A DNA stretch of 64,000 nt from an uncultured Clostridia bacterium (GTDB lineage: Bacteria > Bacillota > Clostridia > Christensenellales > Borkfalkiaceae): NCBI GenBank assembly GCA_947630705.1, contig CANRIK010000003.1, positions 1 to 64,000 of the forward strand, read 5' to 3'. Shown here one piece after another: positions 50,837-58,481 of the stretch. A program made the position numbers and the translations under genes. Position 1 is the stretch's first letter. The number at the start of each line of letters is the position of its first letter. The notes under the pieces were generated by a model. That model was not told the origin of the DNA. It saw nothing but the letters and a program-made list of their open reading frames with translations, and searched no databases.

Positions 50837-51055
50837 TCAGTCTTTGACGCACTTAACCTTGCCGGCGGCAATTTCGCGGCTGGCTATTGCTATTTCTTTT
50901 ATTACATCAGTGCCGGAAGTCGCAGTACCCTGCGTTGCTTCGATTATCTGCCGTGCGCGTTTCGCCACGACTACGCAGAGCGCATAACGGGAAACGGGCT
51001 GTCCGTCGGTGCCGAGCTGCTCTATCAATACGTCTACCGAAGGTTGATTAATCAT
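50837..51055 (-). CDS. rpoZ: RNA polymerase omega subunit
   Basis: It assists assembly of RNA polymerase; 72 residues. The conserved segment is SRYALCVVVAKRARQI followed by KEIAIASREIAAGKV, the family ends of helices 1 and 2. The gene overlaps the gmk stop (TAATG at 51055), with AAGGAG in the gmk 3' end. Location between gmk and priA is standard. Confidence 0.93.
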   Translation of the reverse strand: MINQPSVDVLIEQLGTDGQPVSRYALCVVVAKRARQIIEATQGTATSGTDVIKEIAIASREIAAGKVKCVKD

Positions 51056-51612
51056 TATATTTGCTCCTTTTTGGATTTTATTATATTTTCTATTTCCGAA
51101 ACGGCGGCGGTCAAGTCGTCGTTAATAACCGTATAATCATATTCCCCCGAACGCGAAACTTCATAATCCATGCGGCTTATGCGTTCCTCTATTTTTTCGT
51201 CGGATTCGGCTCCCCTGCCTTTCAGACGGGCGCGAAGCCGCTCCTTGTCGGGCGGAAGAATCATGATGAGGAGAGCTTCGGGATGCGCCGCCTTGACTTT
51301 GAGGGCTCCGTCCACCTCGATTTCGAGAATTACGTCATGCGAGAGGAGACGGCTCTCCACAAAGGCTTTCGGCGTGCCGTAATAATTCCCGAAATGGTTG
51401 GAATATTCGAGAAAACCGCCCTCGTCTATCATTTTCAGAAATTTTTCGGTCGTTATAAAGAAGTAATCCCTGCCGTCCTCTTCGCCGACCCGCGGAGAAC
51501 GCGTCGTGCACGATACGGAAAGGCAGTACCTGCCGCGGCTCATGAGCTGTTTGACTATGGTGCCCTTGCCGACGCCCGAAGGCCCCGACAATACTATGAG
51601 AAGATTACGCAT
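51055..51612 (-). CDS. gmk: Guanylate kinase
   Basis: It phosphorylates GMP to GDP with ATP; 185 residues. Walker A is VLSGPSGVGKGTIVKQL. The GMP-binding segment is SVSCTTRSPRVGEEDGRDYFF, and ILEIEVDGALKVK and IMILPPDKERLRARLKGRG follow. It starts four bases after yicC. Confidence 0.97.
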   Translation of the reverse strand: MRNLLIVLSGPSGVGKGTIVKQLMSRGRYCLSVSCTTRSPRVGEEDGRDYFFITTEKFLKMIDEGGFLEYSNHFGNYYGTPKAFVESRLLSHDVILEIEVDGALKVKAAHPEALLIMILPPDKERLRARLKGRGAESDEKIEERISRMDYEVSRSGEYDYTVINDDLTAAVSEIENIIKSKKEQI

Positions 51613-51616
51613 TTTT

Positions 51617-52492
51617 TCACTCCACGTTCTGAACTTGCTCGCGCACTTTTTCGATTTCGTTTTTGAGCGCCAATCCCAGACGGGTGATTTCGAGGTCGTT
51701 GGACTTCGAACAGATGGTGTTAGTCTCCCTGTTGAATTCCTGAACGAGAAAGTCGAGCTTTCTGCCGACTATGTTCTCCTTGCAGATCTCGCGGAATTGG
51801 GATATGTGGGAGTGCAGACGGGTAAGTTCCTCGTCGATATTGCTCTTGTCGGCAAAGACCGCGGCTTCGGTCAAAAGTCTGCCCTCGTCCACTTCCGTTT
51901 CCTCCAAAATTTTCTTTATTTTGGCGGTGAGTTTTACTCTGTAACCTTCCGCGACGAGAGGGGCGCGAGCATCCACTTCTGCGACTAATTTTTCTATTAC
52001 ATTCATGCGCGAGAGCATATCCTGTTTGAGTTTTTCACCCTCGTTTTGCCGCATCGTGTTGAGTTTTTCAAGCGCGGAAACGAGAGCGGACGTCATTGCG
52101 GACACAATCTCTTCATCCGCGGCGGACACGTCCTCCGACTTCATTACTTCCGGCAGACGCATCAGCTGCGAGACGGAAAAGTCGTTTGAAAGTTCGGGAA
52201 AGATTTCCGAAATTCTGCGAGCGGCGTCAACGTACGCATTCGCCGCGCCCTCGTCGAGGTTGAGAATTTTTGCGCGTTCGCGCTTGTCGGAGAGCGAAAT
52301 AAATACGTCGGCATGACCTCTCGTCAGTTTTTCGCGTATTATTCCGCGGATATCCTCTTCGTGCGCGGCAAATATCCTCGGAGCCTTTACCGCCACGTCG
52401 AGATAGCGGTTGTTCACCGTCTTTATTTCCACGGTGAGTTCCACTCCGCCGTTCTTATATTCTCCCCTGCCGTAGCCGGTCATACTCAACAT
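51617..52492 (-). CDS. yicC: YicC/YloC family endoribonuclease-like protein
   Basis: This 291-residue protein is linked to RNA turnover; members have been reported to act as endoribonucleases. The N-terminus MLSMTGYGRGEY and the C-terminal KLDFLVQEFNRETNTICSKS with helical DLEITRLGLALKNEIEKVREQ (seen in part) are the two conserved domains. It begins the gmk-rpoZ-priA run, the usual order, and is divergent from the following + strand genes. Confidence 0.94.
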   Translation of the reverse strand: MLSMTGYGRGEYKNGGVELTVEIKTVNNRYLDVAVKAPRIFAAHEEDIRGIIREKLTRGHADVFISLSDKRERAKILNLDEGAANAYVDAARRISEIFPELSNDFSVSQLMRLPEVMKSEDVSAADEEIVSAMTSALVSALEKLNTMRQNEGEKLKQDMLSRMNVIEKLVAEVDARAPLVAEGYRVKLTAKIKKILEETEVDEGRLLTEAAVFADKSNIDEELTRLHSHISQFREICKENIVGRKLDFLVQEFNRETNTICSKSNDLEITRLGLALKNEIEKVREQVQNVE

Positions 52493-52664
52493 CTTCCGCG
52501 ACCTCTGATAATCGAAATTTCAAGTAATAACATTATATCAATTAATTATTGAAATTTCAAGCGTTTATACGGATAAAAAGGTTTGCGCAAAAAAAATTAA
52601 AAGTCCCGTTTAAAAAATTTTTTGAAGTCAATAATTTTGCAGGTAACCTTTGGGGGATGACTAA

Positions 52665-53081
52665 ATGAAACTTGTCGGAATTGCAACTCTGTTTTTGGGC
52701 GCGGCAGTCTTGTGCGCATTGGCGCTGTTCCCCTCTCGGCTGTGCTTTTCGGGGGGCGGAAATTATACTTTCTACTGCGGTTCAAGCTCCGCGGACTGCC
52801 GAGAAGTGCACGCCTCGGTAAACGCCGAAGTCGAAAGACTGCTCCTTTCAGATATCTGCGGAGAGAGCGCGGAGTACGACGATTTCAATCTTCCGGAATT
52901 CCTTGAAAAGGTGGACGGAAAGATACTGTTTACGGAAGAGTTGTCCGACTCTGTAAATTATTACTGTTCGGCCGATCTGCCCTATTCCGTGAACATAGAC
53001 GGCGCGACCGTCAATTTGCACGTTTGCGTGCGCGAGAATGGCGTAAAAGTGGCTTCGCCGATAATTTTCGGCGGATACTGA
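52665..53081 (+). CDS. Small exported protein next to a SpoIIQ-like gene
   Basis: The 138-residue protein has an N-terminal membrane helix or signal at about 3-25 (GIATLFLGAAVLCALALFP) and an extracytoplasmic part with five cysteines (FYCGSS, DCREV, DICGES, YYCSAD, HVCVRE). The C-terminal phrase VNLHVCVRENGVKVASPII recalls the end of YwmB-like proteins, which lie near spoIIQ in Bacillus, but the match is weak. GGGGGAT seven bases before the ATG is a strong ribosome site. It is 47 bases upstream of the LytM gene and presumably co-expressed. Confidence 0.65.
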   Translation: MKLVGIATLFLGAAVLCALALFPSRLCFSGGGNYTFYCGSSSADCREVHASVNAEVERLLLSDICGESAEYDDFNLPEFLEKVDGKILFTEELSDSVNYYCSADLPYSVNIDGATVNLHVCVRENGVKVASPIIFGGY

Positions 53082-53128
53082 ATAAACCGGACAAGTTTCG
53101 GCAATATCAAAAAGACAAGGAGACAATC

Positions 53129-53797
53129 ATGAAAGAAAACACAACAACCAAACCCACGAAAAAGAAAAGACTCTTATTCTGGCTGATTCTGGCAGCGAGC
53201 TTACTTATTATTGCCGCCATCGTTCTCGGCATAGTATTCGGAGTCAGAGGCGGCAGTCAGGAAGTTTTGCTCGATAAAGACCCGGGCGAAAATCAGGAAA
53301 ACAACGGCGGAAATCCCCCCTCCAACCTTCCCTCCGACAAGGACAAGGATCAGAGCGGAGATACGGTGGATACCTCCTCGCAATACGAGTTTATCGCGCC
53401 GATTGAAAACGTCAACCTCATCAAAGCGCACGAGTTCTGCTATGACAAGACTATGGACTGGTACAGATTGCATCAAGCTATGGACTTCGGCGCGCCGGCC
53501 GGCACGAATATTCTTGCGGCGGTGGACGGCAAAGTCACTCAAATACTGACCGACGACGTGCTCGACTATGCCGTAATAGAGATTGCGCATGCCGATAACG
53601 TGACTACCGTTTACAAGTTCGTCGATCCCCTTTCCACCCTCAAAGTCGGACAGGAAGTCAGCCGCGGCGACGTAATAGGCACGGTAGCGGTAGCGTCCGG
53701 CAGAGAAAACGCCGACGGAGAACATCTGCACTTCGAAGTGTTCAAAAACGGAAGTTCGGTGGACCCCGACGACTATCTGCATATCACCACAAAATAA
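53129..53797 (+). CDS. M23/LytM-domain membrane protein, SpoIIQ-like
   Basis: The 222-residue protein starts at 53129 (AAGGAG eight bases upstream) and has one transmembrane helix at about 16-36 (LLFWLILAASLLIIAAIVLG). A Pro/Asp/Asn linker leads to a LytM domain at about 90-215. Zinc-binding residues look intact: HQAMDFGAPAGT gives H-x3-D and EHLHFEVF gives H-x-H. In sporulating Firmicutes such anchored LytM proteins (SpoIIQ) join the forespore to the mother cell. Cell-separation endopeptidase is the alternative. An intact site, as in clostridial SpoIIQ, suggests real peptidase activity. Confidence 0.8.
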   Translation: MKENTTTKPTKKKRLLFWLILAASLLIIAAIVLGIVFGVRGGSQEVLLDKDPGENQENNGGNPPSNLPSDKDKDQSGDTVDTSSQYEFIAPIENVNLIKAHEFCYDKTMDWYRLHQAMDFGAPAGTNILAAVDGKVTQILTDDVLDYAVIEIAHADNVTTVYKFVDPLSTLKVGQEVSRGDVIGTVAVASGRENADGEHLHFEVFKNGSSVDPDDYLHITTK

Positions 53798-53817
53798 AAA
53801 GTCATCCCCGAATTTAT

Positions 53818-53858
53818 AAAAAATCCGCCGTTCCGATCTGTCGGACGGTGGATTTTTT
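53818..53858 (+). terminator. Rho-independent terminator
   Basis: A 19-base arm at 53818-53836 pairs with 53841-53858, allowing G-T pairs, and ends in six T residues. Confidence 0.85.
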
Positions 53859-53946
53859 ATTGATTTTATCTTCGGTTTTCGGCCCGAAAATCAAAATTAA
53901 CGCCGATATTTTGAAGTATATAACAATCCGACAATGACGCGCGTTC

Positions 53947-54119
53947 AATGTTATAATAAAGTGTAAATAATTAACATTTCACATTATTTAAAAAATTATT
54001 TTTGTTAAAATAACATTTTTTAAAATTATTATCATAGAATAATGTTAGAAAATCACATAAATAAAAATATTAAAATTTTTTAAAATGTTATTGACTGACA
54101 GATTTTTTAGTAGTATACT
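53947..54119 (+). promoter_or_regulatory. Control region of the twin peptide genes
   Basis: TTGACT (54091-54096) and TATACT (54114-54119) are spaced 17 bp. Five copies of one heptamer lie within 144 bases: AATGTTA at 53947, 54041 and 54084, and its reverse TAACATT at 53972 and 54011. The last copy overlaps the -35 box by its flank (AAAATGTTATT at 54082-54092 is the exact reverse of AATAACATTTT at 54009-54019). The rest of the 53859-54174 interval is extremely AT-rich and noncoding. Confidence 0.65.
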
Positions 54120-54174
54120 GCACTTGCAATCAAGGGAAACCGCGATTGACTTGTACTTTAAGGAGGTTTTAAGT

Positions 54175-54267
54175 ATGACAACGATTTATGACGTTTTGGC
54201 GGAATTTGAAGACGGCTGCTATGCTGTAAGCCCTCTTGCCTACGTTGCACTCAACTGTGCGAGATAA
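54175..54267 (+). CDS. 30-residue peptide 1 (VSPL-YVALNCAR family)
   Basis: The peptide begins MTTIYDVLAEFEDG and ends VSPLAYVALNCAR. AAGGAGG lies eight bases before the ATG. It has no signal peptide; the first half is acidic and helical, the second half hydrophobic with a single C-terminal cysteine, then Ala-Arg. Peptide 2, 69 bases downstream, has the same length and tail, and silent differences between the shared codons show selection on the protein. It may be a signalling peptide, a bacteriocin or toxin, or a precursor to a modified peptide. I recognise no family. Confidence 0.8.
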   Translation: MTTIYDVLAEFEDGCYAVSPLAYVALNCAR

Positions 54268-54336
54268 TTTAAGCGAGCAAATTAAAGTAAAAGTACTGTA
54301 ATGTTTACGAAAATACTCTTCAAGGAGGTATTTGCA

Positions 54337-54429
54337 ATGATATATGATTTATTGAATAAGATGGAAGAAACTAATGAATATTACGGGGTTTCGCCCCTTT
54401 CCTATGTTGCACTGAACTGTGCAAGATAA
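54337..54429 (+). CDS. 30-residue peptide 2 (VSPL-YVALNCAR family)
   Basis: The peptide begins MIYDLLNKMEETNEYYG and ends VSPLSYVALNCAR. AAGGAGG lies eight bases before the ATG, exactly as in peptide 1. IYD-x-L near the N-terminus and the last 13 residues are shared with peptide 1 (one difference in the tail). Between these parts the sequences differ freely, so the N-terminal half appears variable. It is followed by a strong terminator, so the two peptides make a two-gene transcript of about 370 nt. No maturation enzyme or exporter gene is adjacent. Confidence 0.8.
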   Translation: MIYDLLNKMEETNEYYGVSPLSYVALNCAR

Positions 54430-54458
54430 GTTGCTCTGCAACGAAAACAAATATAAAG

Positions 54459-54493
54459 GCGCGGTCGCGGAAGATTCTGCGGCCGCGTTTTTT
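54459..54493. terminator. Rho-independent terminator
   Basis: CGCGGTCGC pairs with GCGGCCGCG (one G-T pair) and six T residues follow. The - strand side is also T-rich, so it can end the convergent MocR gene as well. Confidence 0.88.
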
Positions 54494-54527
54494 ATTCCGA
54501 TTGCCAATATCAAAGGTCTGGCCTGAA

Positions 54528-55895
54528 TTACAGTTCGGCAAGTTTCTTTGCAAATATGTCGAGGCTCTCCGCGTCAATGCCTCCGTAGTTTAAAACGACG
54601 CAGCCCTCCCATCCCTTCATGGGAGCAATAAGGTAGTCGCCTACGCACTTGACCCGTGCGTTCAAAGCGGCCGCGGCGGTCTTGACCGCCTCGTCGGTAG
54701 GGTAACGGGAAAAGCTCGCCAGCATATGCAATCCGCCGCCCGTATCGAAAATTTTACAGTCTCCGACATTTGAAAACGCCGACTTTACCGAGGAGCGAAC
54801 AGCGCGATAATAATTTTTCAGTCTGTTTATATGCCGTTCGAAGTGTCCTTTTCGCAGCATGGCCGCCAAAGTTTTTTGCTCGAACAGCGGCACAACGTTT
54901 GCCGCGGAGGAGAACATTGCGTCGAATCGATCTTTAAGCGCCGAGGGGAGCACCATGTATCCCATGCGCATCGATGGCGCGAGGCTCTTCGAAAAAGTAT
55001 TCATGTAGACTACCCTGTCGGGGCACAGACTGTGAAGGCTGTATATGGGCTTGCCCGAAAGACGGAACTCGCTGTCGTAGTCGTCCTCTATTATATATCT
55101 GTCTCCGTTCTCCGCCCACTCCATTATCCGAGAACGCGTCGAAGCCGGCGTTATGACGCCCGTGGGAAATTGATGCGCAGGAGAAATTTGCAGAACTTCC
55201 GCGCCGGATTTTGCTAATTGCTCCGCGGATATGCCCGATTCAAGCACGTCTATCGGCACAAAACGTGCGCCGTTCAACGAGTATGCGGCAGAAATTTTTC
55301 CGTACCCGGGATTCTCCAAAGCATAAAGCTTTTCGCGCCCCAACAGCTGAACTATAACACCGTAAAGATATTCGGCTCCGGCGCCGATAACTATTCTCTC
55401 GGGAGGAGCGTCAATTCCGCGCGCTCTGTAAAGATAGGCGGAAATTTCGCTTCTCAACTCCCAATCGCCGTCAATGGGCACCCTTTCGAGGAGGTGCTCT
55501 CCGCAGTCGGAGAGCACCTCGCGCATCAGTTTTGCCCATACCGAAAAGGGAAAGAGCTTTGCGGGAGCCGCTCCCCTTACAAAATCGACGGAATACTTCT
55601 CCTCCGCCCTGTTTTCAGGCGTCCTTCTCTCGCCCACGGCGCGTGTCGGTGAGGGCTGGACGTTTACTTTATCAACATAGTAGCCGCTGCGCTCGCGGCT
55701 GTACGCATAGCCCTCCGCAAGAAGCTGCTCATAGGCAAGCTGTACGGTTACCACGCTGACCCCGAGCTCCTTTGCAAGCGCGCGCTTTGCCGGAAGTTTT
55801 TCTCCGGCACGATATCTGCCGCCCATGATATCCTCGCGAAGCAACGTATACAGAGTATAATATTTGTTCTTACCGCTCAAATCGTAAATTGCCAT
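54528..55895 (-). CDS. MocR/PdxR-type regulator (GntR domain fused to aminotransferase fold)
   Basis: The 455-residue PLP-binding transcription factor has an N-terminal winged helix at about 5-75 (YTLLREDIMGGRYRAGEKLPAKRALAKEL in part, then SVVTVQLAYEQLLAEGYAYS) and a type I aminotransferase domain from about 100. The PLP lysine is in YMNTFSKSLAPSMRMGY (about 300), and IEDDYDSEFR carries the PLP-ring aspartate. Members regulate PLP or GABA and amino-acid genes; no obvious target is adjacent. It is convergent with the peptide genes. Confidence 0.92.
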   Translation of the reverse strand: MAIYDLSGKNKYYTLYTLLREDIMGGRYRAGEKLPAKRALAKELGVSVVTVQLAYEQLLAEGYAYSRERSGYYVDKVNVQPSPTRAVGERRTPENRAEEKYSVDFVRGAAPAKLFPFSVWAKLMREVLSDCGEHLLERVPIDGDWELRSEISAYLYRARGIDAPPERIVIGAGAEYLYGVIVQLLGREKLYALENPGYGKISAAYSLNGARFVPIDVLESGISAEQLAKSGAEVLQISPAHQFPTGVITPASTRSRIMEWAENGDRYIIEDDYDSEFRLSGKPIYSLHSLCPDRVVYMNTFSKSLAPSMRMGYMVLPSALKDRFDAMFSSAANVVPLFEQKTLAAMLRKGHFERHINRLKNYYRAVRSSVKSAFSNVGDCKIFDTGGGLHMLASFSRYPTDEAVKTAAAALNARVKCVGDYLIAPMKGWEGCVVLNYGGIDAESLDIFAKKLAEL

Positions 55896-56024
55896 AATTC
55901 TGATATTATAATTTTATGAATTTTTTATAATACGATAATACCACTGTTTGTGCGGCATGTCAATATCATATTGAAATGGAACAACCGCGTCCCACTATGC
56001 GGAACGCGCATTAATATACGGAAA

Positions 56025-56068
56025 TTGAAAACTGCGGCGAGTCCATAATGACTCGCCGCAGTTTTCAA
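56025..56068. terminator. Rho-independent terminator
   Basis: The perfect 19-bp stem (56025-56043 with 56050-56068) ends the leftward operon at icd. The rest of 55896-56079 holds no gene. Confidence 0.88.
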
Positions 56069-56079
56069 GCGTTCTTCAA

Positions 56080-57291
56080 TCACATATTCAGATTTTCCGC
56101 AATCTTTCGAAGGAACTGACGGGAATTTTGCTTCACTGGGACAACTCCCGAGAGGTCGAAGAGCGGAATGAGGTCGCCGGTCATATAGCCGGATTCGATA
56201 GTCTCTACCGTCGCCTTTTCGAGTTTTTCCGCAAACTTCGAAAGTTCCGCGTTGCCGTCGAGTTCGCCGCGTTTTTTCAATGCGCCCGTCCAAGCCCAGA
56301 TAGTTGCCACGGGATTTGTGGAAGTTTCCTGTCCTTTCAGATGATTGTAGTAGTGGCGAGTGACCGTGCCGTGCGCCGCCTCGAATTCGTATTTGTTGTC
56401 CGGCGAAACAAGCACGGAGCTCATCATTCCCAGCGAACCGTATGCGGTCGCAACCATATCGCTCATCACGTCGCCGTCGTAATTCTTGCAGACCCAGAGT
56501 ATTCCGCCCTCGCTGCGTATCACTCTTGCCACCACGTCGTCAATAAGAGTGTACATATATGTTATGCCCTCTCTTTCGAAGGCGGACTGATATTCGTTGC
56601 GGTAAATTTCCGCGAATATATCTTTGAATCGGTGGTCGTATATCTTTGAGATGGTATCCTTCGCGCCGAACCACATGTCGAGTTTCGAGGACAGCGCATA
56701 GTTGAAACAGCTTCTCGCAAACGCCGCTATGGAGTTGTCGAGGTTGTGCACGCCCTGAATTATTCCGTCCGACGAGAAATTGTGTATCAGCTTGCGCTCC
56801 ACCTCTTTCCCTTCGCCGTCGCAAATCACGAGATAGGCGCTGTTGCCGCCGGACACTCGGCTCTCGACCGAATTGTAGATATCTCCGTAGGCGTGGCGCG
56901 CGATCGAAATAGGTTTTTTCCAACCTCCCACATAAGGGGTTATTCCCTTTACGAGTATGGGGGAACGGAAAACTGTGCCGTCGAGAATACGTCTGATAGT
57001 ACCGTTGGGGCTCTTCCACATCTGTTTCAATCCGTATTCTTCCACCCTCTGCGCATTGGGCGTTATCGTGGCGCACTTTACGGCTACTCCGTACTTTAAA
57101 GTGGCTTCCGCCGCGGCTATCGTAACGGCGTCGTCCGTTCTGTCGCGTTCCCGAAGCCCCAAATCATAGTATTCGGTCTTTAAATCCACATAGGGCTCGA
57201 TGAGTATCTCCTTTATCCAGCCCCAGAGCACGCGCGTCATTTCGTCCCCGTCCATTTCGACGAGAGGCACGGTCATCTTAATCTTTTCCAA
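56080..57291 (-). CDS. icd: NADP-dependent isocitrate dehydrogenase (eukaryote-like type)
   Basis: It decarboxylates isocitrate to 2-oxoglutarate with reduction of NADP; 403 residues. The N-terminus [16 protein letters not shown] and the segments [21 protein letters not shown] (seen in part) and [18 protein letters not shown] place it in the homodimeric type shared with eukaryotes, not the E. coli type. Substrate and metal residues are in [12 protein letters not shown]. The start is TTG at 57291 with AAGGAG seven bases upstream; an ATG five codons later is too far from the site. It follows ddl by 37 bases. Citrate synthase and aconitase are not in the window. Confidence 0.93.
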   Translation of the reverse strand: MEKIKMTVPLVEMDGDEMTRVLWGWIKEILIEPYVDLKTEYYDLGLRERDRTDDAVTIAAAEATLKYGVAVKCATITPNAQRVEEYGLKQMWKSPNGTIRRILDGTVFRSPILVKGITPYVGGWKKPISIARHAYGDIYNSVESRVSGGNSAYLVICDGEGKEVERKLIHNFSSDGIIQGVHNLDNSIAAFARSCFNYALSSKLDMWFGAKDTISKIYDHRFKDIFAEIYRNEYQSAFEREGITYMYTLIDDVVARVIRSEGGILWVCKNYDGDVMSDMVATAYGSLGMMSSVLVSPDNKYEFEAAHGTVTRHYYNHLKGQETSTNPVATIWAWTGALKKRGELDGNAELSKFAEKLEKATVETIESGYMTGDLIPLFDLSGVVPVKQNSRQFLRKIAENLNM

Positions 57292-57328
57292 TGTACGACT
57301 CCTTTGGGAGATTTTTTACAATTATAAA

Positions 57329-58408
57329 CTATTTGCGCGCCGATTTACAACTGTTTAAAGGGATATTTTGAAGTATTCCCGTTTTCAGAAGCATTTTTTG
57401 GGAGCGGACAAAATCGAGTCTTGCCTGCGCGAGCACGCCTTCGAGCACAGGATAAAAGTCTTTGAAACTCTTTGCAAATAGATAGTACGACAGGGAGCCC
57501 GGGACGGTATTGACCTCGCTCAAATACGCTTCGTCGGAGAGAATATAGTCAAACCGAACTATTCCGCGCATATTCAGTTTTTCATAGACCGAACGGGTAG
57601 TCTCTCGGATATGCTCCGAAATCTCCGTTGGGATATCCGCCGGAAAAACCGACTTGCCGCCGCCCTCGTACTTATCCTCGAAAGAAAATATCTCGCCCGT
57701 AGCCACGGCCTCTTCGCACTCCGAAACATATATCTTATCGTCCGCCATATACGCCGCACAATTAATTTCGCGCCTGCGGCCGATAAATTTTTCGACTATC
57801 GCCGAAGAATCGTAAACAAAGGCGCAGTCGAGCGCCTCTTTCAGCTCATCTTCGTTCTCCGCCACCGCGACGCCTATGCTCGAACCGAGCGACGTCGGCT
57901 TGACGATCACGGGATATTTTACGCGCTTCATGCCGCCTTCCGGGCGGACGTATGTAAAGGGCACCGTCTTTACGCCCAGACCTTTGAGCACGATTTTTGA
58001 CAGATATTTATCCATAAAGACCGCCGAGCAGAAGTTGTCGGCTCCGGCAAGCGGCAGTCTTGCGGCGGCGCACAGACCGGACAGTCCTCCGCCCTCTCCC
58101 CAGCCGCCGTGACAGCAGTTGAGAACGCAGTCGGCCTCGAATCTCCTCTTTGTTTTTCCGCGTCTGCCGAGCAGAACCGCGCCGTCGTAAAAATATGCGG
58201 ACATGCACTTTTTATAGCTGTTTTGCGTGAACGTATTCAGTTTTAACAGCTCTTTGCCGGCATAAAATTCTCCGTTTTGAGTTATATACACGGGCAGAAC
58301 GTCGCACCCTCCCGACGAGAGGACGTTTGCCGCCATAGCGCCCGTAATTACGGAAATTTCGTTTTCGTTGGATACTCCGCCGAATACCACTGCTACTTTT
58401 TCAGACAT
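57329..58408 (-). CDS. ddl: D-alanine--D-alanine ligase
   Basis: This ATP-grasp enzyme makes the D-Ala-D-Ala dipeptide for peptidoglycan; 359 residues. N-terminal VAVVFGGVSNENEISVITG, the ATP-grasp loop VKPTSLGSSIGVAVAENEDEL (seen in part), EKFIGRRREINCAAY and the C-terminal metal site VRFDYILSDEAYLSEVNTVPGS are present. A Tyr or Phe deciding D-Ala versus D-Lac specificity cannot be settled here. GGAGG precedes the ATG. It sits directly after the MurF-like gene that uses its product. Confidence 0.94.
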   Translation of the reverse strand: MSEKVAVVFGGVSNENEISVITGAMAANVLSSGGCDVLPVYITQNGEFYAGKELLKLNTFTQNSYKKCMSAYFYDGAVLLGRRGKTKRRFEADCVLNCCHGGWGEGGGLSGLCAAARLPLAGADNFCSAVFMDKYLSKIVLKGLGVKTVPFTYVRPEGGMKRVKYPVIVKPTSLGSSIGVAVAENEDELKEALDCAFVYDSSAIVEKFIGRRREINCAAYMADDKIYVSECEEAVATGEIFSFEDKYEGGGKSVFPADIPTEISEHIRETTRSVYEKLNMRGIVRFDYILSDEAYLSEVNTVPGSLSYYLFAKSFKDFYPVLEGVLAQARLDFVRSQKMLLKTGILQNIPLNSCKSARK

Positions 58409-58481
58409 AAAAAATCACCTCCGCTAAAATTTTTCGGCTTTGGTGACTTGAATTTTAAAACTTTTGAAATTCTTAAAAAAA

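Noticed and set aside
54175..54429. AgrD-type autoinducer precursors or SCIFF/ranthipeptide precursors
   Set aside because: No AgrB, radical SAM or peptidase gene is adjacent, there is one tail cysteine and no charged AgrD C-terminal segment.
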